Assembly: GCA_016110215.1 (NCBI GenBank)
Contig: JADWQD010000016.1
Coordinates: 744,001-808,000 of the forward strand
Direction of reading: 5' to 3'
Origin: Capronia americana
Lineage: Eukaryota; Ascomycota; Eurotiomycetes; Chaetothyriales; Herpotrichiellaceae
DNA: 64,000 nucleotides
The translations under genes were made by a program, and so were the position numbers. The stretch's first letter is position 1. Every line of letters begins with the position of its first letter. Below the pieces are notes generated by a model. It saw nothing but the letters and a program-made list of their open reading frames with translations. It did no database searches and was not told the origin of the DNA. This document shows, piece by piece, positions 34,022 through 43,666 of the stretch.

Positions 34022-34735
34022 ATGCCTCCTACACTTGTTCTTGTCCGCCATGCCGAAGCACTCCACAACATGACAAATGATCATACTCTTCGAGATCCAG
34101 AGCTCTCGTCGCTCGGTCTTCAACAATGCGCCGCTCTGCGCGACAAGTTGAAGGAGGCGTTCCCGAAGATCGGAGAGGTTGAACTGATAGTAGCGAGCCC
34201 TATGCGAAGGACTTTGCAGACGGCTTCGATTGCGCTGGACTGGCTGATATCAGAAGGTGTGAAGGTCGAAGTGGATGCAGACTGGCAGGAGATCCACGAC
34301 AAGCCATGCGATACCGGGACTCCGTTACCCGAGCTGGAGCTGGAATTTCCCGCCTTCGATCTCTCGGTGGTTGACCCGGTCTACCCGGATAAGACCTCGC
34401 CTGAGGGCAGACGATATGCTGATACCAGGTCAGCCGTCCTAGCACGGGCACAGGCCGCTCTGAGCAAACTATACCGCCGGCCAGAAAATCTGATCATTGT
34501 GGTGTCGCATTCCGGGTTCATGCGGCTGGCGGTGAGCGGGACCTATTTTGCGAATGCCGACTATCGCATCTTTGACTTCAGCGAGCGCAAGAGCAAGGGC
34601 GACCCATACAGCTTGGACGAGTGGGAGTCGACGAGATCAAATGGTGGAGGCATGGGTCTCAGTCCGAAAGGTCAGGTGGAGCTTGGTTTAGGATATCAGC
34701 CCACCAATGCCGGTTTAGCAAGGTTGGAGAGGTAG
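34022..34735 (+). CDS. Histidine phosphatase (phosphoglycerate mutase-like)
   Basis: Branch-1 histidine phosphatase superfamily member, 237 residues, single exon from the ATG at 34022. The phosphohistidine motif is LVRHAEALHN near the N terminus. VASPMRRTLQTA follows, with the second catalytic Arg, then an acidic residue segment (WQEIHDKPCDTG) and the late catalytic His in VVSHSGFMRLA. The protein belongs to the fungal group related to yeast YOR283W-type broad phosphatases rather than to glycolytic mutase, judged by the short core and RHAEA motif. Substrate unknown. The relic of a dehydrogenase gene follows directly downstream on the same strand. Confidence 0.88.
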   Translation: MPPTLVLVRHAEALHNMTNDHTLRDPELSSLGLQQCAALRDKLKEAFPKIGEVELIVASPMRRTLQTASIALDWLISEGVKVEVDADWQEIHDKPCDTGTPLPELELEFPAFDLSVVDPVYPDKTSPEGRRYADTRSAVLARAQAALSKLYRRPENLIIVVSHSGFMRLAVSGTYFANADYRIFDFSERKSKGDPYSLDEWESTRSNGGGMGLSPKGQVELGLGYQPTNAGLARLER

Positions 34736-34949
34736 CTGGAACAAGCAAGACGGCTGCTCCACCAACATCTGAAAGGGCCGTCAAGGAGACGCAGGCCTTC
34801 GATCAAGGCAAATGGTCGACAAGCGACTACAAATCCGCGGCGACTTTCGGTACTTTCACGGTCCAAAGCACGACGCCGCGAAGCCCCGCTACAATCTTGA
34901 CAGGCAGGACCATCAGTGACCGGCAAAGTTGCAACAATACCTCAACCGC

Positions 34950-35465
34950 GCCATTGCAAGTATAATGAACGCGGGGGTGGGTTCTCTGTGGACACGCCCG
35001 TCTTGGCTCACCCAGTTTCCAAGGGAGAACCCGTCAGGGCCGTTAGCTTAGTAGATATGGCTCACATTCCGCTGTATGGGACACCAGCACGGGTGGGTTT
35101 CTGTTGGTAAGCTGGGAGCTGGAATCGTTTGCAGGACTATCAACAACTTTATCGGTCTCAGCGATCTCGATGTGGCGGCGGAGGGAATGATAGGACATTC
35201 GGACTGAACTAGGGTGTCGACAAGGTGACGCTTTACAGGTGTATCAAGTGTTCAAGGGGTGACTCTTGGGTCATGGACTCGGTGCAACGCGTTCCTAGCA
35301 TTCACGCCAAATCCGCCTTCAGCAACTGTTTCCGCTTCGCACCAATGCTATGCTTCAAGGATGTCTCGCTGGCAGTGAAGGCGGCACACGAGAGTGGAAT
35401 AGATGTGTCAATGGGTAAACAGCCTCGAAGGTCGCCCGGAAGACTGATGAAGATCCGCGGACGAC
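34950..35465 (+). pseudogene. 3-hydroxyisobutyrate-dehydrogenase-like relic
   Basis: Pieces of the C-terminal half of a beta-hydroxyacid dehydrogenase can be read in shifting frames. In order they are: IASIMNAG and FSVDTPV (about 34953-35000); then GAGIVCRTINNFIGLSDLDV and AAEGMI (about 35115-35200), matching the GxG-xxK-xxNN helix of the family; then, after a stop and a frame change near 35205-35220, GVDKVTLYRCIKCS and GDSWVMDS; then LCFKDVSLAVKAAHESGIDV (about 35350-35410). The catalytic Lys usual in the K-xxNN helix is replaced by Arg here (CRTINN). The NAD-binding Rossmann half is missing; that space is taken by the phosphatase gene. At least two frame breaks make it non-functional. Confidence 0.7.
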
Positions 35466-37049
35466 AGTAAGCATTCTAGGGTGGATGTCTTTGGTCGCTG
35501 GATTAATCCATGCCTGCAGGATTTTTAATGTACTTCTGTCTGGCTCCACATGAATGGTGAAGTTGGTTCGATTCAACCATCAGAGGCGAGATGCGGGACG
35601 CGAGACCCTCTGAGCACACTCAAACCCTACCCCGACAGGGACTCGACCCGGCATCCGATGGTGCTGTCAGGAGTACGAAAAGGGCACTAAGAACGTTTTG
35701 TCCGCAGATCGAGGTGCCATCGATACAGCCTCGACAGCTGTCTCCGAAGGAGGAAATCTGAACAGACACAGGGGACTGCAACCAAGATCAACTATCATTG
35801 ACCAATATTAAATTCCCGTTTATCTTATCCTCGTCCCAAACAAAGCCCACAAGCAGACCCCTGCAGAATAGCTATATTTCCACAAACATCTCTTTCGAAA
35901 GAAGTGATACATCGATGCAACCACCAACATCCTCTGTTCTACAGTGACGACGAAGGGAAAGGAGAAAGGTGAACAATGAGGGGAGCAAGGGAAGAAATTA
36001 TAAGTACAATGATCTAGTTCTTGAAAGCTGCAGCAGTGCGAATCTACAACCCAGTGCATGGACAATGGAAGAGAGAGATCCAGTACCGTATGTTTTGTGC
36101 CCTGGACTGGCGGAAACTAATGAGGCTGCGACTCCTGAATGCCAAGCCAAACCGAGCTACTCGGTACGCTGAAATCTTTCGCCGCTTTTCCTTACCACCG
36201 TCATGAATATCAGTTTCTTGGGTTCTTTACGGAGTATCTCTCTCTTTTCGTTGCTGCACATCTTTTCCTCGGCAGAGTCTGCTCCACGAGAAAACACTGC
36301 TTATCGGAAGCAAACGCGCTTGCACGGCCCAGAAAGGGGAACACTCCAGCTCTTGGATCTTCCCGACATGCAAATCCTCCAGCACGGACAGAAAGTCTCC
36401 CAACCGGCCCGGCCTGTCACCATCTGGGGAGCAATCAAGACTGCCCTTGGCGATCAGGGCAAGGCAAGCCTCGATATTCGGCGCTCATGCCGCTATAGCT
36501 CGCTAGGACGCTGAGCTGCTTTGCGCACGATAGCTGCCATCGGGTGCGCCAGTTGGGAACTCAGTAGTCCGGCGTAGATGTATTGCCCGCTCAGCCGAAC
36601 GGGAGTCCCAATGTCAGTCTCAGTTTTGATTGTAGTTCCAGCCATTCAGTGTCGATCATTGAGCGGCGGTTGGGACCAAAATGGATGGGACGAGCCGGGG
36701 ATTCTGGAGGCATTGGCTCCATTTCCTTTATTGCATAATCACTCTGACACACAGGAGGTGACGTGTAAGTCCTGATTATTAAGCCTTCGAGTAAACAGAA
36801 TATAAACAGACGGATGCGGCAACGAACAAATGTTGAAGTCAGTAGCACGAAAACCAGCTTTCACCCAGCCTGGCGGTTCGAACCTGTTGTGGCATGCACT
36901 TGACGAAGGATCTCGTCGTCCTTGGCACCCGGTACTGGGACCTCGACGCGGACCTACATATCAGGCGAATGAGTCGGTGAACGTTCATCCAATTCTTCGT
37001 GTGCTTGATTGCCATCCCAGAGCTGGTGCGTTGGAGGGGTAGTGACGGA

Positions 37050-37225
37050 CGAGAATATTGTCTAGCAGATGTCTCTGCCAGGCCAGATGCGTCTTCGGCA
37101 ATCGTGAACTCGCCATTGGGGTCAAGTCCCACGATAACGATGCTAGCTGCTTCGATCGAGCGGCCTGAGTGATCTTGAAGGGTCAAACGAGCAGAGAAAA
37201 GGGCCTTCAGAGGAAGGAATCCGGT
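37050..37225 (-). other. Coding-like fragment, unidentified
   Basis: An open frame beginning just after a stop reads LTLQDHSGRSIEAASIVIVG then LDPNGEFTIAEDASG, with alternating beta-like hydrophobic pattern and ordinary codon use. It has no start codon, and no flanking exon could be joined. Family not recognised. Probably a relic of the same degraded area. Confidence 0.25.
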
Positions 37226-37545
37226 TCAAGGGACAAACAATACTGCACCCGTACCACCCACCAAAGTTCGCGAAAGGCACGGCAAGTAGATGTTCACTTT
37301 TGATAGCTGTAAGATCAGTCCGGTGAGAAGCCGTGTCGGCACGGCCCGTCTTGAATCAAATACCATGGATATAGTTTGCCACAGGCTATTGAAAGTTTGT
37401 CCGGGTTAGACACAGTCGTCGTGTTGATGAATCGTACAAGGGGGCGACGGCTTTTCAGCCGGACGAAGACAGCTTGATCTCAACCTTCGTAACCGATTCC
37501 GATTCCGCAAACAGGATCGACTGCTGGAGAGGTTGGACACATGAC

Positions 37546-37668
37546 TTACCTCGTCGGACGTCGTGGTGGCTGGACACAGCGAACGTTATCGGAAATACAG
37601 TTCGGGCAAGCCTGTTCGTTGTGCACATCGCAGCGGATTTTGTCGAAGTGGGGTAGTTCACAGGCAGC
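37546..37668 (-). pseudogene. Zinc-cluster (Zn2Cys6) fragment with lost cysteine
   Basis: A minus-strand stretch encodes most of a zinc binuclear cluster: AACELPHFDKIRCDVHNEQA then CPNCISDNVRCVQPPRRPTR. Spacing fits C-x2-C-x6-C-x7-C-x2-C-x6-C, but the second cysteine is a proline and the usual basic residue before KIRC is Asp. The stretch ends in AG|GTAAGT, a perfect splice donor at 37549. No convincing upstream start or downstream activation domain could be assembled. The likely reading is a decayed regulator; an extremely divergent live gene is possible. Confidence 0.45.
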
Positions 37669-38528
37669 TCGAAGTATGTTCATGTTCCTTTCGCAGCGCT
37701 GTAACTTCTCGCAGGGCATCTGAAGTTGCACAAATGTCCTTCATTTTGTTGTTCCAAGGGTGAGGCTATGGCGGTCAGCAGCCGCTTGCGTTGGGAAATG
37801 GCTGGGCAGTAGGGTCCATGGCACGGCAAAGTGCATCTTCTGCCTCGGCGATGAGCACAAGCAGCTGTGAGATGATTTCCAATCCCGCTCCCAGGATTCG
37901 TGATCCGTGAGTCGTCCGTAGGGGGTGCGTATGCGATTCTACCCATATCTTCCCCCATGTTTCTACCCCGCCTCCCGCAAACGCTACCCGAGCATTTGGC
38001 TTTCGGCAGGACGAAGAACGGCGGAAGTGAGAGGGTAGCTGCAGGCTGGTTCGCTCTTCATCTTAGTTAGCGTCCATCCCGGACACAGGGGGCCATGGCA
38101 TTGCTTTGTAATTCCCCTTGAGAACGCACCAAATTGAGGTGAATGAACGCCGAGGTGAGAGGAAGATGAGCGCAAGTTTCCACCGCCGAGGAGATAGTAG
38201 CGTCCCAAATCGGTTTAGCGTCGGTTCCGTTCTGGCCGCCTTGTCGAGAATCTTCGAGGACGTCGTCGAACCGGTCGCTTTCATCTGCTTTGCCCAGTTC
38301 TGCATCCCCAATAAACTCGGTAGGGTTACAGACACAATGAAGTCACAGGTTCCATGACCCCAGTCGACTGGTTCAAAGTAGGTGATTTAATGAGCTGCCT
38401 CCCTGAGATCTGTTCCTTGCACTCCCTCAGTTTTATGGTAAGATTACGACGCTGAAAGCACCCAGTAGTCGCACTCTGCTTTTCTCGCCTGCCAAATACC
38501 TAGTTCAAGTTGACAAAATCAGCGAGAT

Positions 38529-39677
38529 ATGGCTTCTGAATACCTTTATCCACCGAAACCCGCTCCTGCGCTGGACATCCCGCCTGGAGCATCCGTCAAG
38601 GTCCAAATCATAGATACTACTGCGAGAATTCAGGCTCCCGTCGAGGCTTTCATGTATCCCGAGATACCGGGCCATCAATTTCTCCAAGCGCCGGCATTCA
38701 CTTTCCTGGTGGAGCAAGTCTCTACGGGCCGGAAAATCTTGTTCGACCTAGGTTGTCGAAAGGACTGGCAGAATTTTCCTCCAGTAATTCAGAAAACCAT
38801 AAGCACGCCTGGGTGGAAGCTTGACATCCAGAAATCGGTATCCGAGATTTTGCAGGAAAATGGTGTTGATGCCGCAGCAGGCGCAATCGAGGCTATCGTC
38901 TGGAGTCATTGGCACTTCGATCACACTGGCGACCCCAGCCTTTTTCCATCCAGCACCGCCGTCATTGCTGGACCGGGAATGAAAGAGGCCCTTCTACCAG
39001 GTTACCCGATAAACCCAGAGTCTCCTCTCTTAGAAAGCGACCTTAAAGGAAGGGAGCTTAAATCAATCGACTTCAATAATTCACCCACACTCAAGATTGG
39101 TCAATTCCGGGCCGTCGACTACTTCAACGATGGCTCATTCTACCTCCTCGACTCGCCGGGCCATGCCATTGGGCACGTCTGTGGCTTGGCCAGGGTGACG
39201 TCGACTCTCGAAGGCGACAAGGAAGATACCTTCATCTTTATGGGGGCTGATACCGCTCATCACGGTGGCGAGTTCCGGCCGACACAGTATCTCCCTCTGC
39301 CCAAGGCTATCCAGCCGTCTCCTTTCACCGTCAAGTATCCGACCTCTTGTCCGGGTCATATTTTTGAGACGATACACCCCAGTGGAAAGGGGTCCGAGCC
39401 TTTCTATCGTCTCCAAGATCGCGTACCGCACAGCCTGGAGCAAGCCGAGGAAAGCTGTAGCCACATGCAGGAGTTTGACGCTGCTGAGAATGTCTTTGTG
39501 ATCATAGCGCATGATGCAACCCTTCTGGATGAGCAGGTCGGGATTGAGTGGTTCCCACATGGGACTCTCAAGAACTGGAAAGAGAAAGACTGCGCCAGAA
39601 AGGCACGCTGGGCCTTCCTCAAGGACTTTGGAGAGGCCGTTGAGGCAGCGCAAGGGAAAACACAATCATCTCTCTGA
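38529..39677 (+). CDS. Metallo-beta-lactamase-fold hydrolase
   Basis: 382 residues, no intron. The MBL metal motif is H127-W-H129-F-D131-H132 (SHWHFDHTGD), followed by a later GHAIGH histidine and an Asp in FIFMGADTAHHGG. Together these can bind two metals. The layout (an N-terminal strand reading VEQVSTGRKILFDLGC, then the HxHxDH motif, then DSPGHAIGH) resembles the lactonase-like branch that includes N-acyl-homoserine lactonases and fungal hydrolases of unknown substrate. No signal peptide, so probably cytosolic. It is an isolated gene in a relic-rich area. Substrate cannot be assigned. Confidence 0.87.
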   Translation: MASEYLYPPKPAPALDIPPGASVKVQIIDTTARIQAPVEAFMYPEIPGHQFLQAPAFTFLVEQVSTGRKILFDLGCRKDWQNFPPVIQKTISTPGWKLDIQKSVSEILQENGVDAAAGAIEAIVWSHWHFDHTGDPSLFPSSTAVIAGPGMKEALLPGYPINPESPLLESDLKGRELKSIDFNNSPTLKIGQFRAVDYFNDGSFYLLDSPGHAIGHVCGLARVTSTLEGDKEDTFIFMGADTAHHGGEFRPTQYLPLPKAIQPSPFTVKYPTSCPGHIFETIHPSGKGSEPFYRLQDRVPHSLEQAEESCSHMQEFDAAENVFVIIAHDATLLDEQVGIEWFPHGTLKNWKEKDCARKARWAFLKDFGEAVEAAQGKTQSSL

Positions 39678-39923
39678 CAACAAGGCTGCGGCTGTCTGCA
39701 TTCGTGAGAGTCCCCTTATTCCACAGTAGGTTCCTGGGAGGTCGAATTGGTAACTATGACGGCCTGCATATGTCATCCAAGCATAGCCGTTAATATTCAC
39801 ACCGCCCTGCGTCCATTCTCCTCCGTCGGTGTCGATGTGGTTGCCCTCGACGATCCAGCTTGTCGACTGACTCTGAAACTCGAGAGGAAAAGGGTTGTCA
39901 ATCAACCAAGTCAAGTCGCAAGA
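39666..39923 (-). pseudogene. GH28 pectinase-like gene fragment
   Basis: Read on the minus strand from a TTCTGTAG acceptor-like site: TWLIDNPFPLEFQSQSTSWI followed by VEGNHIDTDGGEWTQGGVNI and NGYAWMTYAG. This resembles the early beta-helix of GH28 exopolygalacturonase/galacturonidase-type proteins (family pattern: W-hydrophobic-x-N, FQ-x-S/T-W, GG..., NGQ-x-W). The frame ends in TGA at 39666, inside the tail of the MBL gene, and the catalytic part of the domain is absent. An upstream open frame (39995-40198, ending in a CAG|GTAAGT donor) could be a first exon, but its phase does not match. Truncated relic. Confidence 0.55.
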
Positions 39924-40297
39924 CTACAGAATAGCGTGAATGAGTTGCTGCTCATTTTGGTAACAATTGATTCCATAAATCTCTCTTCCAATATTCAAAC
40001 CTTTGGTCCGTTCACATACCTGTAGTGGTGGTACTTACCTGGGTTGTTGCAAGGAGGCGACAAGCAAGAGGGTTTGTCCCATATATCGTACACCGAGTCC
40101 TGTGGCAGACGTCTCTCACACAGGTAGTGCTTCTCCCTCAGCCAAATCGCTTGTAGATTGGATGCCCACGAGGATTTCACAACATAGAAGTTGAACACTG
40201 AGCCGGAAAGGATCCGACCAAGAGAAGGTGAGGTTAATCCCAGCTGCCCGTCGGATTTTGCCGTACTGTGAATGCCAAGATCAAGGGTGAGGAGGTA

Positions 40298-40307
40298 GTC
40301 ACGTGAC
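40298..40307. promoter_or_regulatory. Palindromic E-box GTCACGTGAC
   Basis: A perfect 10-bp palindrome around CACGTG, 201 bp upstream of the ILV6 start. It fits a Cbf1-type bHLH site; occupancy is inferred. Confidence 0.45.
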
Positions 40308-40410
40308 TAGCGCCAACGGGGCCGCTTGGCCGTCTCCGAAGTCGCTTGTCCCTTGACTTACTCGGTACGCTGATCTAAAATTTGGTTAGAAGCTCAGCTC
40401 TCCATGAGAG

Positions 40411-40417
40411 TGAGTCA
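40411..40417. promoter_or_regulatory. Gcn4/CpcA-type site TGAGTCA
   Basis: A perfect TGAGTCA lies 91 bp upstream of the ILV6 start codon. Gcn4 in yeast and its filamentous-fungal orthologue CpcA/Cpc1 bind this sequence to induce amino-acid synthesis genes on starvation. That fits the gene's role; binding itself is inferred. Confidence 0.6.
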
Positions 40418-40507
40418 CAGTACTCTTGTTCCTTGAGACAAACGCTCATATCGCTTCATGAGGTAGTCTCGATCAGCCAAACCTACCGAGCACACCTCGG
40501 CGCCAGC

Positions 40508-41617
40508 ATGGCAGGCAGGCGCAATCTCCTTTCGCTGGCCTACAAAGCCAGCAGTCAGTCAACCCGGGCGCAAACTGGAACCTCATTCCTCGACTCAGTC
40601 CTCCCTGCGACCAGGAGATCGAAGAGCACGAATTCGACCTCAGCGTTAGAGTATAAGGCTCTCCACCGACGGTCACCTCTCCCTCTTCCCGTATCAGACA
40701 CGTCGCCGCAGTATGGCGCCGCAGCTGCCGTGTCGTCTATCCTTTACGAGACCCCGGTGGCTTCCACCGCACCGCCGAAGAAGCACATCTTGAATTGCCT
40801 GGTACAGAACGAGCCTGGTGTTCTGTCCCGTGTATCCGGGATTCTGGCAGCGAGAGGCTTCAACATTGACTCTTTGGTCGTCTGCAACACCGAAGTCGAG
40901 GATCTCAGTCGAATGACAATCGTGTTGAAAGGCCAGGATGGCGTGGTCGAACAGGCTAGAAGACAATTGGAGGACTTGGTACCGGTGTGGGCTGTGTTGG
41001 ACTATACGTCTGCTGCTTTGGTTCAGCGTGAGCTGCTGCTTGCTAAAATCTCGATTTTGGGCCCCGAGGTTTATGAGGAGTTGATGGAGCACCATCGCGA
41101 GATGACTAGCCCCGAGTCGGACCAGACTACAGGGGATCTAGAGAACGCCGAAGAGAATGCGGACAAAAGACTGCAAGAGCTAGAAGAGAACAAGCCTGAG
41201 GAATCCAGCCTGGTACAACGAGCCAAGGAGCTGCTCGGTCAAGGTGAAAGCTATCACCCCAGCCGCCTTGCAGCCAGTCAAGCACTCAGACACAAACATG
41301 AACATCTTGAGGCCATTACACATCTCACCCACCAGTTCGGCGGCAAAGTTCTGGATATCAGCACGAATAACTGCATCGTCGAAGTGTCAGTTTCCTGCCC
41401 CAAACTAACGATCTGGTAAATATGCTAATGCTGTCACAGCTCTGCGAAGCCCAGCCGCATCGACTCATTCATGAAGCTTATCGCTCCATTCGGCATTCTT
41501 GAGTCAACCAGAACCGGATTGATGGCACTTCCCCGTTCGCCCCTCTACGACCCGAATGAAGACCTTGTGCGTGACGCTGACGACGTGGTGGATGCCAGCA
41601 CTCTTCCCCCGGGCTAA
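40508..41617 (+). CDS. ILV6: Acetolactate synthase regulatory subunit
   Basis: Regulatory (small) subunit of mitochondrial acetohydroxyacid synthase, first shared step of valine, leucine and isoleucine synthesis; it confers valine feedback inhibition. Exons 40508-41385 and 41440-41617 give 351 residues. The first 70 residues are Arg/Ser-rich, fitting a mitochondrial presequence. The ACT domain begins near residue 98 with ILNCLVQNEPGVLSRVSGIL and RGFNIDSLVV. A fungal acidic insertion (about residues 200-235) follows, then the C-terminal domain ending FGILESTRTGLMALPRSPLY. The donor GTCAGT restores EVSAKPSRIDSF across the junction. A Gcn4-type site and an E-box lie upstream. Confidence 0.94.
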
Positions 41618-42601
41618 TCATTCTTTGGGAGGTTGTGAGATAGCGACAGGCAGGCGTCTCAACGGCGGGTGTTTGTTGATTTTGGAGTATGTAGGCCTTC
41701 GCGATCACCTTGGTCATCATGTAAACTGTGGTCTCCAGAGAGGTGCCGCATTCGAAATCGAAATTCGTCCAATCCAATTGCTCGCGTGCAAAATCTAATC
41801 CATTTCACTCTGCTATCCTTCTGCTCCCACTGACACTGTTTTAGGCAGTGCGTTCGTAGTATGCGTAAAGAGCAGAGTGGCACAGCCCAGACCTTGGCTG
41901 TACACGAGCCCTCGCTCCAGCTGATCACTTGGGCTATGGAAGCATGAGATTTTGCCCGTCTCAAGGTCAAAGGAATATTCTGGCCTTGTTCCTAAGATAT
42001 CGCCACTTATAGGACGAGCCCATACAAAGGTAAATTGCTGAAAGAACCCTAAGCAATATCGACAAAGTTGAAGCCTTCCAGCGTTTCCCCTTGTTATATA
42101 GAGACTCAAACACCCCCAGTAATGGCCTTGCACTTGCAAATATTCCGTCCCTGGGCTCATGGACGCACAAGGCGCGGTGCCTCTACTCGAGAACGATGTA
42201 CCTTCCTATCAACATCGTTCAATAATAAGGTGCTCTAACATCTCGGTGGGCAGCTCACTGTGAGAAGCAGCATTTGCAACGGACACTGTAGTTGTATGAC
42301 TTTTTGGCGCCCGAATGGAGCAGTTGAACCTACACGGCTTGGGTCCTTATGAAAATGAAGAGCCACGTAAGTGTTTTGTCACTACATCCAAGATAAGTGT
42401 GATTGAGGAACTTGTTTTGGCGTTCTTTTCGTAGTGAGGAAAGGACCCGTAAAAGCAGCGCCGCAGCCTTGCAGTCGACGAGGCCGCACAACTTTCGTCA
42501 TGACTTTCCTGTTCGCTGTTCTTCGATTTTCAGGAAAACAACAACCAGATCGGCGAACCATTTCTACTCTCCTTCAGACTCCACATGACCTAGCTGAAAG
42601 C
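41618..42601. other. Intergenic
   Basis: 984 bp between two plus-strand genes. A 115-residue minus-strand frame with an ATG (42160-41813) has no family features and is AT-richer than the neighbours, so it is not called. Otherwise the upstream region of the reductase-like gene. Confidence 0.5.
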
Positions 42602-43666
42602 ATGGCGTCGTATCTCTCGAATTTACCCTCTCTGGGGGATTTCTTCCCACCAACTCCAAGAGCGGCTGAGTTGGCGCTCAATATCTTCCGCTTGTACATC
42701 CCGGTGAGTAATTACACAAATGATAATTGAAGTGTTCAGCATAAAAACGCACACATTGATGAGTTGAGATTGAATCGGCATGTCTCCGAAGTACTGTATT
42801 TCCTTTCTGACAAACCGCCACAGGTCTCTATCGCGCAATGGACCCCTTTGAATCAGCTACAAGCTATGGGCAAAACATCGTATACTTCATCGCGTTTCAA
42901 TCTGCCCGGACGCTACGCATGGGCTGCAGCCGAATTGGTCGGCCCCATAAACCTGATCTACATCCTGACAGCTCTACCTTCCAAGCTCAGACCTCCACAA
43001 GAAGTGGCAACGAGTTTCCTCGGGATAGGTCTACCTGTTCAGAACGTGATTTTGGCCTGCCTCTATCTTCTTCACTACACCAACCGTGCTCTCGTCAGCC
43101 CGCTATACCTCAATCCGAGCATGTCACCCATCCATGTATTTGTGACCATGTTTATGATGGTCTTTCAGTTTACGAACTCGACGAGCATTGCAGCTTGGCT
43201 CGTATATTCAGTGCTAGACGTCGAGGCTGGAAGTCGGCCCATAGTCTCCTTTGGTTCAATCGTGGGCGTGACGATGTTTCTGCTGGGGCTGGCAGGGAAC
43301 ATCTGGACAGAGACGAGGCTATATGAGATGCGGCGGGGAGCGGCGCGACGGAAAGCGAAGGCGGAGGGTAAAGCGGTCATTACTTACGACAAAGTATACG
43401 TGATTCCGCCGGCGGAGGGCTTCTTCAAGCACATCTTGTATCCGCACTACGTGCTGGAGTGGCTGGAGTGGTCAGGGTACTGGCTCCTTGGAGGAATATG
43501 GGGACTTGGATGGGGATCGAAGAGCGCGGCATTCTGGTTTCTGATGTGCGAGATTGCGACCATGCTCCCTCGGGCAGTTGTTGGACGGAAGTGGTACGAG
43601 GCAAAGTTCGGCAAACGGGCTGTTGGAGGCAGGGCAGCAGCGATTCCTGGTCCCATCAAGATATGA
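42602..43666 (+). CDS. Steroid 5-alpha-reductase-like membrane protein
   Basis: Predicted NADPH-dependent reductase of an ER membrane, in the 3-oxo-5-alpha-steroid 4-dehydrogenase family. Exons 42602-42703 and 42824-43666 (phase 0, 120-bp intron, donor GTGAGT) give 314 residues. Five or six hydrophobic segments are visible, among them LVGPINLIYILTAL, NVILACLYLLHY and GVTMFLLGLAGNIWTE. The C-terminal domain carries the family-like GFFKHILYPHYVLEWLEWSG and ends with a basic tail. It lacks an obvious N-terminal domain of tsc13/TECR type, so polyprenol or fatty-acyl roles are less likely, but the substrate is not assigned. Confidence 0.82.

Larger units (their letters stand above)
34736..38528. 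other. Gene-free region rich in broken coding sequence
   Basis: 3.8 kb between the phosphatase and MBL-fold genes. No intact gene found. It holds a 3-hydroxyisobutyrate-dehydrogenase-like relic (34950-35465), a zinc-cluster fragment (37546-37668) and a coding-like minus-strand stub (37050-37225). Two further short minus-strand stubs that look coding lie near 37710-37890 (ALREVTALRKEHEHT and SQLLVLIAEAEDALCRAM). Confidence 0.55.
39678..40507. other. Intergenic, ILV6 upstream region
   Basis: 830 bp between the MBL gene and ILV6. Contains the GH28-like relic at its left, then the ILV6 promoter with a palindromic E-box and a Gcn4-type site listed separately. Confidence 0.55.

Noticed and set aside
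35630..35700. Possible tRNA on the minus strand around GGGTCGAGTCCC
   Set aside because: Loop is not TTCRANY, and no acceptor or anticodon arm pairs; not a tRNA.
39995..40198. First exon of the GH28-like relic
   Set aside because: It ends in a perfect donor, but the phase does not match the downstream piece and its residues do not resemble a GH28 N terminus.
26443..40300. Repeat-induced point mutation (RIP) as cause of the broken genes
   Set aside because: The relics show frame shifts and truncation without the strong AT shift or C-to-T bias expected of RIP, as far as can be judged by eye.
41813..42160. 115-residue minus-strand frame downstream of ILV6
   Set aside because: Has an ATG but no recognisable motif and lower GC than real genes nearby; not enough support.
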